Source: Varibaculum timonense_A (GTDB taxonomy: Bacteria > Actinomycetota > Actinomycetes > Actinomycetales > Actinomycetaceae). From it: DNA of 64,000 nt. The notes under the pieces were generated by a model. It ran no database searches and was not told where the DNA came from. It worked only from the letters and a program-made list of their open reading frames with translations. The stretch lies in contig NZ_JAQEVU010000004.1 in the NCBI RefSeq assembly GCF_027694345.1, positions 62,001 to 126,000 of the forward strand, in the 5' to 3' direction. A program made the translations under genes and the position numbers. The number at the start of each line of letters is the position of its first letter. The stretch's first letter is position 1. Positions 1 to 7,930 of this stretch are shown here, piece after piece.

Positions 1-254
1 CCTGGCCAGCAAAAATATGGTTGGCATATATGAAAGATGCTGTAAAAGATTTACCTGAGCAACCACTATTTTCTGTTGAAAACGGAAAACAAAGAGTTAA
101 ACCCAGACCCAAAAAAACTCCCTATCAGACAGCAGAAGTTCCCTCTCCTCCGCCACCGCAAACTATAGAAACGCCACTCAAAGTGCCCTCTAGTAGCGTG
201 AGCGAAAATCCGCCTGCGCCCTCTGAGGAACCAAGCACGAGTCCTAGCCCATAG
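1..254 (+). CDS. C-terminal end of a penicillin-binding protein (partial)
   Basis: The reading frame is open from the window edge (first full codon at position 3) and ends at 254, so only the last 83 or so codons are present. The first visible residues, WPAKIWLAYMKDAVKDLP, resemble the extreme C-terminus of class A penicillin-binding protein transpeptidase domains, where a P-x-x-I-W-x-x-[FY]-M segment closes the domain. They are followed by a Pro/Ser/Thr-rich tail of about 50 residues, a common disordered ending in actinobacterial PBPs. A PBP upstream of rpsF is common in Actinomycetota. The catalytic motifs lie outside the window, so class A rather than class B is an inference. The TTG at 21 is an internal codon, not a start. 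Confidence 0.7.
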   Translation, partial: WPAKIWLAYMKDAVKDLPEQPLFSVENGKQRVKPRPKKTPYQTAEVPSPPPPQTIETPLKVPSSSVSENPPAPSEEPSTSPSP

Positions 255-404
255 AGAGCTGGGAAAGAAAATAGCTAGGACATATAAAAGCTACCTACCT
301 AATAGAGCGCGGTAGTGGCGAAAAAGAGCATTTACTAACAAAGTTAAGAAATAGCTAGAAAAACTGCCTTAACTTCGTTATTCTGTAACGTGACTTTCGG
401 GTCA

Positions 405-466
405 AATGCATATGCCCTCCTGCCGCGGAAGGACCGTGGCCGTTAGACCAAAGGAGGTGGGTTAAG
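405..466 (+). promoter_or_regulatory. Structured rpsF 5' leader, candidate bS6:bS18 autoregulatory element
   Basis: Two nested helices can be drawn by eye. Outer: CCTCCT at 416-421 pairs with AGGAGG at 452-457, which is the rpsF ribosome binding site. Inner: 422-428 (GCCGCGG) pairs with 434-440 (CCGTGGC) through seven pairs including one G-U, closing an AAGGA loop. Bacterial rpsF leaders bound by the bS6:bS18 complex are known to rely on CCG and GGA elements, and GGACCG stands here at 431-436. The fold would hide the Shine-Dalgarno sequence. Pairing is seen in the sequence; regulation is inferred. Confidence 0.55.
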
Positions 467-751
467 ATGCGCAAATACGAGATGATGGTGATCCTGAATC
501 CCGAAATCGACGAACGCACAGTAGCCCCGGCGTTAGAAAAGCTACTAAACGTAGTTTCTACAAACGGGGGAAGTGTGGATTCGACCGATATTTGGGGCAA
601 ACGTCGCCTTGCATATCAGATTGAAAAGCATTCCGAAGGGATTTATGCGGTTATTGATATGACCACTACCCCGCAGATTGCTGAAGAGCTAACCAGGCAG
701 CTATCGCTAAACGAATCAGTTTTACGTACCAAGCTGCTGCGGCGGGATTAA
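467..751 (+). CDS. rpsF: 30S ribosomal protein bS6
   Basis: A 94-residue protein of normal bS6 length. It starts MRKYEMMVILNPEID, the conserved first beta strand of the family, and contains the segment WGKRRLAYQIEKHSEGIYAV typical of the RNA- and bS18-facing side. bS6 pairs with bS18 in the central domain of the 30S subunit. A strong AGGAGG ribosome binding site lies 9 bases before the ATG, within a leader that can fold over it. It is the first gene of the conserved rpsF-ssb-rpsR-rplI operon; ssb follows after 21 bases. Confidence 0.98.
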   Translation: MRKYEMMVILNPEIDERTVAPALEKLLNVVSTNGGSVDSTDIWGKRRLAYQIEKHSEGIYAVIDMTTTPQIAEELTRQLSLNESVLRTKLLRRD

Positions 752-772
752 TTTTCGCGGAGAGGAACGAAA

Positions 773-1333
773 ATGGCTGGAGAAACCCAGATAACGGTTG
801 TTGGTAATCTGACTGCCGATCCGGAACTGCGCTACACTGCGCAGTCGGTTCCAGTGGCCTCATTTACCGTGGCCTCCACTCCCAGAACCTATAATCGCGC
901 GTCCGGACAGTGGGAAGATGGTACCGCCATGTTTCTGCGTTGTTCCGCTTGGCGGGAAATGGCTGAAAATATCGCTGAATCTTTAACTAAAGGTATGCGG
1001 GTGATGGTTCACGGTCGCCTGCAACAACGCAATTGGGAACGTGATGGACAAAATCGTTCCTCAATAGAGATTCAAGTTGATGAAATCGGTCCGTCTTTAC
1101 GCTACGCGCAAGCTCAAGTTACCCGGATTCCTCGTTCAGGCGGTGGATTTAATCAGGGTGGACAGAGCGGATATGGGCAAGCTTCTCCAGCTGGCAGTTT
1201 CAATCAGGACATGAATCAGAATCTGGGAACGGGTTCTATGGATATGGCACAGCCTGAGGCAGCCGGGGTTGATAACCCGTGGGCTACCCCTGTTACCGAT
1301 GATAACGGCGACAATCAAGCGCCACCGTTTTAA
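773..1333 (+). CDS. ssb: Single-stranded DNA-binding protein SSB
   Basis: A 186-residue protein. Residues 1 to about 112 form the OB-fold (ITVVGNLTADPELRYT at the start, then FLRCSAWREMAENIAESLTKGMRVMVHGRL). A Gly/Gln/Asn/Met-rich flexible linker follows, and the protein ends in an acidic tip, DDNGDNQAPPF. The tip of SSB normally reads D-D-x-I-P-F and docks replication and repair proteins; here the residue before PF is Pro rather than Ile, but the acidic run and terminal PF are kept. SSB coats single-stranded DNA during replication. The gene lies between rpsF and rpsR as in most bacteria, with GAGAGGA upstream of the ATG. Confidence 0.97.
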   Translation: MAGETQITVVGNLTADPELRYTAQSVPVASFTVASTPRTYNRASGQWEDGTAMFLRCSAWREMAENIAESLTKGMRVMVHGRLQQRNWERDGQNRSSIEIQVDEIGPSLRYAQAQVTRIPRSGGGFNQGGQSGYGQASPAGSFNQDMNQNLGTGSMDMAQPEAAGVDNPWATPVTDDNGDNQAPPF

Positions 1334-1347
1334 ATATTTCAGGATTA

Positions 1348-1364
1348 GACCTACAAAGTAGGTC
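1348..1364 (+). other. Perfect small hairpin between ssb and rpsR
   Basis: GACCTAC at 1348-1354 and GTAGGTC at 1358-1364 form a perfect 7-bp stem with an AAA loop in the 50-base ssb-rpsR spacer. There is no T-run after it, so it is more likely an RNA processing or translational element than a terminator. Confidence 0.5.
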
Positions 1365-1383
1365 GCACCATTAAGGAGTAAAT

Positions 1384-1626
1384 ATGGCGAAGAAAGTTCT
1401 TCGCGTTAAGCCGATAAAGAAAAAGGCTAACCCGTTACGGAATATGCCGGTTGATAAAATCGACTATAAAGATACCCCTTTCCTCAGGAAATTTATTTCT
1501 GATCGGGGAAAGATTCGCTCCCGGCGAGTAACCGGAGTTAGTGTTCAGCAACAGCGCGCCATCGCTAAAGCAGTAAAGAATGCCCGCGAAATGGCGTTGC
1601 TTCCCTATACAAGTTCTGGTCGCTGA
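1384..1626 (+). CDS. rpsR: 30S ribosomal protein bS18
   Basis: An 80-residue, very basic protein with the family core: IDYKDTPFLRKFISDRGKIRSRRVTG, followed by QQQRAIAKAVKNAREMALLPY. bS18 binds the central domain of 16S rRNA with bS6. It has no Cys, so it is the zinc-free form. AAGGAG precedes the ATG by 7 bases. It is third in the rpsF operon, 17 bases before rplI. The N-terminal KKVLRVKPIKKKANPL extension resembles actinobacterial bS18. Confidence 0.98.
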   Translation: MAKKVLRVKPIKKKANPLRNMPVDKIDYKDTPFLRKFISDRGKIRSRRVTGVSVQQQRAIAKAVKNAREMALLPYTSSGR

Positions 1627-1643
1627 TAGGAGGGATTATAGTC

Positions 1644-2105
1644 ATGGCAACAGCCAAAGTAATTTTAAATATGGATGTACCGGGGCTGGGTTCCTCCGGT
1701 GACGTAGTAACTGTAGCGCGTGGTTATGCCCGTAACTATCTGGTACCTCGGAAAATGGCTCACCCTTGGACTAAGGGTGCTCAAAAGCAGATAGACGAAA
1801 TGCTTCGGGCACGTAGGCGTCGGGAAATTTCGAATGTAGAGGACGCCCGCGCAGTTCGGGACGCAATCGAAGCTCACGATACCGTGGTAGTTTCCAAGCG
1901 AGCCGGTCATTCCGGTCGCCTGTTTGGAGCCGTATCCACCCAGGATGTGGTGGCTGCGGTTAAAGAACAGATTGGGCAAACTATTGATCGGCGCAAAGTC
2001 ATTATTGAAAAGCCGATTAAAGCAGTCGGTAAATATCAAATACAAATCAATTTGCATGAAGATATTAGCGCCAAACTGTTTTTGAACGTTGAGGGATCAA
2101 AGTAA
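1644..2105 (+). CDS. rplI: 50S ribosomal protein bL9
   Basis: A 153-residue protein of typical bL9 length. The N-domain contains VILNMDVPGLGSSGDVVTVARGYARNYLVPRKMA, matching the family signature (G-x-x-G-x-x-V-x-V-x-x-G-Y-x-R-N-[FY]-L). It is followed by the long connecting helix (about 45-75) and a C-terminal rRNA-binding domain with GRLFGAVSTQDV. AGGAGGG lies 13 bases before the ATG. It is the last gene of the ribosomal operon, followed at 2142 by a strong hairpin terminator. Confidence 0.98.
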   Translation: MATAKVILNMDVPGLGSSGDVVTVARGYARNYLVPRKMAHPWTKGAQKQIDEMLRARRRREISNVEDARAVRDAIEAHDTVVVSKRAGHSGRLFGAVSTQDVVAAVKEQIGQTIDRRKVIIEKPIKAVGKYQIQINLHEDISAKLFLNVEGSK

Positions 2106-2141
2106 GTGGAAATCGCTTAATAACTGATATCACTTAGCATT

Positions 2142-2184
2142 AGGCGGGTGAGCCAGGTGAAAATCTGGTTCACCCGCCTTTTTG
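2142..2184 (+). terminator. Rho-independent terminator of the rpsF operon
   Basis: The 15-base arms at 2142-2156 and 2165-2179 pair with a single G-U and an 8-base loop, and are followed directly by a T-run. It lies 36 bases after the rplI stop. Confidence 0.9.
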
Positions 2185-2206
2185 TAAAATAGTACCTGTT
2201 CTATAC

Positions 2207-3517
2207 TCACATCCAAGCATCAGTACGGATACGTAGCCAAAGGGAAAGTGCCCTTCCTCCGATAAAGACCAGTCCATAAATAGCCCAAATCCCTACCAGA
2301 GAAATGACTCCTGCCGGAAGTAAACGAACCAACAAAATACTCGGTAAATACAGAATAAAAACAACACCCATGGATAGCGCTAAATATTTACTATCATCGG
2401 CTCCAATCAGATAACCGTCATAAATATAGGTAAGTGCCGCTAAAGGTTGAAATAAACCGACAGTAACCAGACCAGCAGTGGTGATAGCTAAAACCCTACT
2501 ATCAGAAGTAAAAAGTTGCGGTAACAAGGGAGAAGTCAAAATAAATAACCCTCCAATTACGCCTCCCAAGCCTAGCGCCCACCCATTCAACTTTTTAATC
2601 AAAGTCCGAATCTGACGCTGGTCGCCCTCACCAAGCGCCCTCGCTAAAAGAGATTGCGCTGCAATCGCTAAAGCATCCAGCCCAAAAGCCCCCAAAGTCC
2701 AGATAGTTTTTAGAATCTGGTAGCCCGCTAAAGTGACAGCTCCAAAAGCGGCTGCCTGCCAAGTGGTGACTACGATAGCGGCTTGCAGAAATAGCGAACG
2801 AAATACCAGTGGCATCCCGTGCAGACCAGAATGCAAAATCAGCTTAAAACTAGGGCGCGCCGACACTCCCTCTAAATGCAGCTTTTTTACTATCACCATC
2901 CCCAGCCAACCTGTCATGATGAACTGACTAATCGCGGTGCCCGCCCCGGCACCGGCTATTCCTAGACCGCAAGGAAATATCAAGATAGTGGAAATAGGTA
3001 CGTTAATCAGCGCGCCAGTGGTGGTGACAACTAGGGGAGTTCGAGTATCGAGAAGGGCGCGGAAAACGCCATTAGCAGCTAAAACTGAAAGCATAGCAAC
3101 TAGACCGGGCGCGGAAACTAAAAGATAGGTGCGAGCGAAACCTAAAACTTCTTCTTGCCCCTTAAAAACGCTAACAATTGGGGATGCGAAAACTATCAAG
3201 ATGAGTGCCAGTATCGTTCCTAATGCAGCTCCTAGCCATATTCCCTGAATGCCTTTTCTAAGCCCCTCCTGGCTTTTACCAGCACCAATGGCGTGACCGG
3301 TGACCGCAGTGGTGGTGTAAGCCAAGAAAACACTCATCCCAACTATCAGGTTTAACACGGTTGAGCCGATAGCCAGTCCAGCCAATTCAAAAGTTCCTAG
3401 ATGACCAATCAAAATAGAATCAGCCATAGTTAGTAGAGGTTCTGCAATCAGTGATCCTAGGGCGGGTAGCGCCAGCTGGAGAATACGGCGATTTATACTG
3501 TTTCCCACTTTATCCAC
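2207..3517 (-). CDS. MATE family efflux transporter (DinF-like)
   Basis: A 436-residue integral membrane protein with about 12 hydrophobic segments. The opening segment, ILQLALPALGSLIAEPLLTMADSILIGHLG, is the diagnostic first transmembrane helix of MATE/DinF exporters. These use H+ or Na+ gradients to expel cationic compounds; the substrate cannot be told from sequence. The start is GTG at 3517, chosen because CTGGAGG lies 8 bases upstream. The gene opposes and separates rplI and dnaB, which are adjacent in many actinobacteria, so it looks like an insertion into that block. Its start codon overlaps a DnaA-box-like sequence. Confidence 0.9.
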   Translation of the reverse strand: MDKVGNSINRRILQLALPALGSLIAEPLLTMADSILIGHLGTFELAGLAIGSTVLNLIVGMSVFLAYTTTAVTGHAIGAGKSQEGLRKGIQGIWLGAALGTILALILIVFASPIVSVFKGQEEVLGFARTYLLVSAPGLVAMLSVLAANGVFRALLDTRTPLVVTTTGALINVPISTILIFPCGLGIAGAGAGTAISQFIMTGWLGMVIVKKLHLEGVSARPSFKLILHSGLHGMPLVFRSLFLQAAIVVTTWQAAAFGAVTLAGYQILKTIWTLGAFGLDALAIAAQSLLARALGEGDQRQIRTLIKKLNGWALGLGGVIGGLFILTSPLLPQLFTSDSRVLAITTAGLVTVGLFQPLAALTYIYDGYLIGADDSKYLALSMGVVFILYLPSILLVRLLPAGVISLVGIWAIYGLVFIGGRALSLWLRIRTDAWM

Positions 3518-3661
3518 TAATCTAGCCTCCAGTTTCTATCCACAATTTGTGAATAACCCTGTTAGTAGTTTCCCAGTTTGTAAGTTGTTTATAAACTCTG
3601 CATCATTTACTGCCCACAATAACTTAGCTAGTTTCCACAGGTTTTTAACAGTTTATCCACC
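3509..3661. promoter_or_regulatory. Cluster of DnaA-box-like sequences before dnaB
   Basis: Against the 9-mer TTATNCACA there is one perfect match on the minus strand (TTATTCACA, 3548-3556) and three 8/9 matches on the plus strand: TTATCCACT at 3510-3518, CTATCCACA at 3536-3544 and TTATCCACC at 3653-3661. A weaker GTTTCCACA stands at 3631-3639. The region is AT-rich and is the divergent promoter region of the MATE gene and dnaB. It could be a DnaA-responsive promoter, a DnaA-titration site, or an accessory origin element. Matches are seen; function is inferred. Confidence 0.5.
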
Positions 3662-3763
3662 CTAATTTGCAAGTTTTTAACAAGTTAATTTCTAAAGCTA
3701 GTAGCGGTATATGAAAGAATTAAAGAGTTTCAAATTCCTAATAGGAGGAATCAGGAGGTATCG

Positions 3764-5089
3764 GTGACAGAATTTGATCGCACCCCTCCCCAAGACATTG
3801 TCGCTGAACAATCAGTTTTGGGAGCTATGATGCTCTCTAAAGATGCTATCGCTGACGTGACGATGATTATTAGAGGGGAGGACTACTATAGACCGGTTCA
3901 CCAAACCATCCATGAAGTTATCCTGAGCCTTTTTGGACGCGGCGAACCTGTAGATGCTGTCACTGTAGCTGGCGAACTTAAACGTCACGGCGACCTAGAG
4001 AGAATCGGAGGCGCCCCCTATCTACATCAACTTATCTCCGGGGTTCCCACCGCGGCGAACGCTGGATTTTATGCTCGGATTGTCCGCGAGAGGGCGCAGC
4101 TGCGATCCTTGGTACAAGCGGGAACTCGGGTCGTTCAGCTTGGATACGCTGATGATGGCGGAGATGTTGATGAGCTTATCAATCAGGCGCAAAGCGAAAT
4201 CTATGCGGTCAGTGAGCGTGGAAATGCCGAAGACTATCGCCAAATTGGTGATTTTTTAGATGAGACCGTTAAAGAACTGCAAGAACTGGAGAAAAACGGG
4301 GGAATGGCTTCCGGTATTCCCACCGGTTTTTACCAGCTAGATAATCTCACTCACGGTCTACATCCGGGGCAATTGGTGATTGTAGCTGCGCGTCCGGCTA
4401 TGGGTAAATCAACTTTAGCTCTCGACTTTTGCAGAAATGCTGCTATCCATAACCAAATGACCGCGGTGATTTTCAGTCTAGAAATGGATGGGGTAGAAAT
4501 TTCGCGACGCATGATTTCGGCAGAATCTGGGGTGTCCATGTCCCGGATGAGCTCTGGTGATTTAGAGGACGCTGACTGGACTAAAATAGCGCAGGTACTA
4601 TCAAGGTGTTCCCAAGCACCCCTATATATTGACGATTCCCCTAATATGACCATGCCGGAAATTCGTTCAAAATGTAGGCGACTTAAACAACAAAACGATC
4701 TAAAGCTGGTAGTAGTCGATTACCTTCAGCTAATGAGTTCCGGGAAAAGGGTCGAATCCCGCCAACAAGAAGTTGCCGAGTTTTCCCGCTCTCTAAAACT
4801 ACTGGCTAAAGAACTCGATATTCCGGTGGTGGCAGTTGCCCAGCTAAACCGTGGCCCTGAACAGCGAATTGAACATAAACCAATGCTTGCTGACCTGCGT
4901 GAATCTGGTTCACTGGAGCAGGATGCGGATGTGGTTATGCTGCTAAATCGCCCCGAGGTCTATAACCAAGAAGATCGCCCCGGCGAGGCAGATGTAATCG
5001 TTGCCAAGCATCGTAACGGCCCTACCGCCACTATCCCCTTAACCTTCCTAGGACGCCTGTCTAAGTTTGGTAATCCTGCCCGCGAATAA
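3764..5089 (+). CDS. dnaB: Replicative DNA helicase DnaB
   Basis: A 441-residue hexameric 5'-3' helicase that unwinds DNA ahead of the replisome. The N-terminal DnaG-interacting domain begins PPQDIVAEQSVLGAMMLS (about 8-110). The RecA-like domain has Walker A RPAMGKST at 210-217, Walker B LVVVDYLQL with Asp319, and a C-terminal ESGSLEQDADVVMLLNRPE segment. The length is that of an intein-free DnaB, which is notable because many actinobacterial dnaB genes carry inteins. The GTG start has AGGAGG 6-7 bases upstream. Its promoter region contains the DnaA-box cluster. Confidence 0.97.
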   Translation: MTEFDRTPPQDIVAEQSVLGAMMLSKDAIADVTMIIRGEDYYRPVHQTIHEVILSLFGRGEPVDAVTVAGELKRHGDLERIGGAPYLHQLISGVPTAANAGFYARIVRERAQLRSLVQAGTRVVQLGYADDGGDVDELINQAQSEIYAVSERGNAEDYRQIGDFLDETVKELQELEKNGGMASGIPTGFYQLDNLTHGLHPGQLVIVAARPAMGKSTLALDFCRNAAIHNQMTAVIFSLEMDGVEISRRMISAESGVSMSRMSSGDLEDADWTKIAQVLSRCSQAPLYIDDSPNMTMPEIRSKCRRLKQQNDLKLVVVDYLQLMSSGKRVESRQQEVAEFSRSLKLLAKELDIPVVAVAQLNRGPEQRIEHKPMLADLRESGSLEQDADVVMLLNRPEVYNQEDRPGEADVIVAKHRNGPTATIPLTFLGRLSKFGNPARE

Positions 5090-5150
5090 CTTGATCTGGT
5101 AGGGGTAGCATCAGATTCAGTAACTGTCACCGTAAACGGTGAAGTAAAAG

Positions 5151-7766
5151 CTAGTGAGCCTTCCCCGCGTCCTCTTTAAGATGCAGTGATTCTTGGTCGT
5201 GATTGCTGTTTCCCGGCAGAGGTAGGCGTGAATGTAAAGATTTAAGCCATTTTGGAGCCCACCAATTTGCTTGTCCGCAAATCATCATGACTGCGGGAAC
5301 TAGCCCCATACGTACCAGGGTAGCATCTAGGGCGACTGCGACCGCCAAAGTGAAACCAATCTGTTTAATAGCTTGAATACCTCCGGTAGTAAAACCTAGG
5401 AATACGACCAGCAGAATTAAAGCTGCGGAAGTAATCGTAGAAGCCGAATGGGTAAGTCCCTCTCGAACCGCGCGTTTATTATCACCAGTTTCATCCCAGA
5501 TTTCTTTAACCCGAGAAACAAGGAACATTTCATAATCCATTGACAAGCCAAAACCGAAACAGAACACGATTGCTACTACATAAGATTCCACTGCTCCCAG
5601 GGAAGTGAACCCGAGAAACTTTTCCCCATGTCCATATTGAAAAACCCAAACCGCTATCCCTAAGGACGACATTAACGAAACCGTGTTTAACACCAAGGCT
5701 TGCAGGGGAAGCAATAGCGCTCCGGTCATTAGGAACAACATTAAATAGGTGGTGAGGGCGACGGTAATAAAAACATAGGGAGCATATTCAAATAGGGCTT
5801 GCTGGAAATCTGTTTGCAGCGCAGCCTCGCCGGTAACCGAGGTTTCAAACGGAGCCGGTAAATCTCTTATCGCTCGCATAACCCGTTTAACGTCGGCGGC
5901 AAAAGCATCTTTTTCTTTAGTATAAATATCGACAGAAGCATAACGCTGACCAGCAATATTCAACTCTTCCGCGGGACGGATTCGCTCAACATGAGAAAGT
6001 GGTTTCACTTTCGTGTCCGCCCAATCTTGCAGATGAACAGAATCAGTTTTCGCTACCACCCGAATTTGCGGGTTAGCAGAATCCGGGAACCGTTCCCACA
6101 TATCCCATAACGCCCCAATTTGAGGTATCGAACGAGGCATAGATTCTACTGCGGATGAACGCATCTGCATATGGTAAAGCGGAATCGACATCACCACTAA
6201 AACTGTGGTTACCGCTACCAAAACCGGCCAGGGGCGGCGGGTAACGAAAGTCGATACCGAGCGGAAAAGTGGGGAAGGGTCGTCCTCTGAACGTTTATTT
6301 TGGTGACGTAAAATATGCTGACGAAACCAGTTCACCCAGTTAGCGATATTCGAGGGCGAAGCAAGAGCCGGTCCGAAAAGCATCATTAGTGCTGGTAGTA
6401 GCGTCATATTAGCGAGCATTGCCAAAAGAGTGACTGCCACTCCGCCAATGCCCATTAACCGCAATAGGGGGAGCGGAAATATGCAAAGCCCCAAAATTGC
6501 CATAGAGACGATGAGGGCGGAAAAGAAAACTGTTGCCCCCGCAGTATCCATGGTTTTATCTAAAGCTTGCATATAGGGTTCACGAGCTTTTAAAAGCTCT
6601 ACCCGGTAGCGTCTACGTGAAAGGAGCGGGCTGATGCCATTGCCACCGGGATGCGAACCAATCAATAGTTGAACTGGGCGCGGATAAAAAATAAAAGTGT
6701 CTCCCTGCCCATAAACACCGCGTTTATGCAGTTCCAGGCGGTAGCGAGACACTATTAGTAGACCGTAGTCAATCGAAAGCCCCAGCCCCAAGAAAGAAAC
6801 AATGTTCACCACGAAAGATTCCACAGTTACCAGATAGGTAAGCAGTAAAATCAACATCAAGGTAATCCCGATAGCTGCTCCCGCACCGATTAGTGGCATT
6901 AAAGCCGCGAACATCCCCCCAAAAACTATCGCCATGATAATCAGTGAAATCGGAATCGAGATTCCTTCCCCGCGAATCATATCCGCTTTAACTTGCCCAT
7001 TGGCGGCTTCTTGTAGACCGATATTATCTACGATATTCACGCTGACATCGAGTGAAGAAGTTGCGAAATAGTCAGGTAAGCTATCTAAAATCTCGGCAAC
7101 TTGCTTGCGAGCGCTGGAATCAACCTGACCGTATCCCTGCGCTTCTAGCTGCACGTTTATTAGAAAAGTCGTTTCGTCATTAGCAATCATCTGCCTCAGT
7201 TCACTGCGGTTAATAGTGTCCCAAACTGGCGGCAGGTGTGCCTGGAATTCCTTTTTTACCTGAGCTTGCGCAATTTGTTTGGCTCTTTCGATTTGTGAAC
7301 TGCTAGCTTGCCGAGCTTTCGCGGTTTCTTCAGCTTTTTCAAGCGCAATAGTCAATGCCTGGTTTAGGGCGCTGGTTTTGGCTTCCTCTGCTTTTTTGCC
7401 AGCAGGTAGCTGGGGGTCAAATGCGATAAATGGATCAAGAATTCCCTTAACTTTTTTGACTTTTATCAAGTCCGAATGGATTGGGCGCAGGGTTTTCGCT
7501 ACTTGCTCAGCATTTTTTTGCAGGTCTTTAACTTTTACTACCGCGGTTAGGGGATAGGTATCTGCGTGTGCCTGCTCGTATAGCTTTTTGCCTATAGCTG
7601 ATGGTGAGGACGGGTTTGAGGGTTGGGGGGTGACTAAACGTTCAAATAGGGGTTGGTCACCAAGACCGGAAAACACCGCAAGTAAAGAGATTGCTACTGA
7701 AAGCAGCCAGATAGTTACGACAAAGCCAGGGTGTTTTCCCCACCAAAAACGCTTTATCGCCTTCAT
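5151..7766 (-). CDS. MMPL/RND family transporter
   Basis: An 871-residue membrane protein with the two-fold MMPL layout: TM1 at about 15-36, a large extracytoplasmic domain (about 37-260), five TM segments, a second extracytoplasmic domain (about 530-650), then the last TM bundle. The repeated signatures LGLGLSIDYGLLIVSRYR and FGFGLSMDYEMFLVSRVKE hold the Asp-Tyr pairs that carry proton coupling in MMPL/RND proteins. Family members export lipids, drugs or siderophores across the actinobacterial membrane. An additional cytoplasmic stretch of about 37 residues interrupts the usual SRYRxEL...TAGATV connection (about 6612-6722). The tail is hydrophilic. The gene is convergent with dnaB. Confidence 0.9.
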   Translation of the reverse strand: MKAIKRFWWGKHPGFVVTIWLLSVAISLLAVFSGLGDQPLFERLVTPQPSNPSSPSAIGKKLYEQAHADTYPLTAVVKVKDLQKNAEQVAKTLRPIHSDLIKVKKVKGILDPFIAFDPQLPAGKKAEEAKTSALNQALTIALEKAEETAKARQASSSQIERAKQIAQAQVKKEFQAHLPPVWDTINRSELRQMIANDETTFLINVQLEAQGYGQVDSSARKQVAEILDSLPDYFATSSLDVSVNIVDNIGLQEAANGQVKADMIRGEGISIPISLIIMAIVFGGMFAALMPLIGAGAAIGITLMLILLLTYLVTVESFVVNIVSFLGLGLSIDYGLLIVSRYRLELHKRGVYGQGDTFIFYPRPVQLLIGSHPGGNGISPLLSRRRYRVELLKAREPYMQALDKTMDTAGATVFFSALIVSMAILGLCIFPLPLLRLMGIGGVAVTLLAMLANMTLLPALMMLFGPALASPSNIANWVNWFRQHILRHQNKRSEDDPSPLFRSVSTFVTRRPWPVLVAVTTVLVVMSIPLYHMQMRSSAVESMPRSIPQIGALWDMWERFPDSANPQIRVVAKTDSVHLQDWADTKVKPLSHVERIRPAEELNIAGQRYASVDIYTKEKDAFAADVKRVMRAIRDLPAPFETSVTGEAALQTDFQQALFEYAPYVFITVALTTYLMLFLMTGALLLPLQALVLNTVSLMSSLGIAVWVFQYGHGEKFLGFTSLGAVESYVVAIVFCFGFGLSMDYEMFLVSRVKEIWDETGDNKRAVREGLTHSASTITSAALILLVVFLGFTTGGIQAIKQIGFTLAVAVALDATLVRMGLVPAVMMICGQANWWAPKWLKSLHSRLPLPGNSNHDQESLHLKEDAGKAH

Positions 7767-7930
7767 AATTCAATTGTGATCCTTTGTTGGCTTTGGTGCA
7801 GCAGAATCGGGAGTAGATTTAAAACAAATGAGAACCAGGTTTTGTCCAAATTTTCCCTCCCTGTTTGGCAAGGAGATTATCGCAGTAGACGGGCGTTTCT
7901 AGCGAACTCGCGTGACTTGATGAGACCCAA

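Noticed and set aside
5127..5142. Small hairpin TCACCG-TAAA-CGGTGA between dnaB and the MMPL gene
   Set aside because: Six pairs only and no T-run; too weak to call a terminator.
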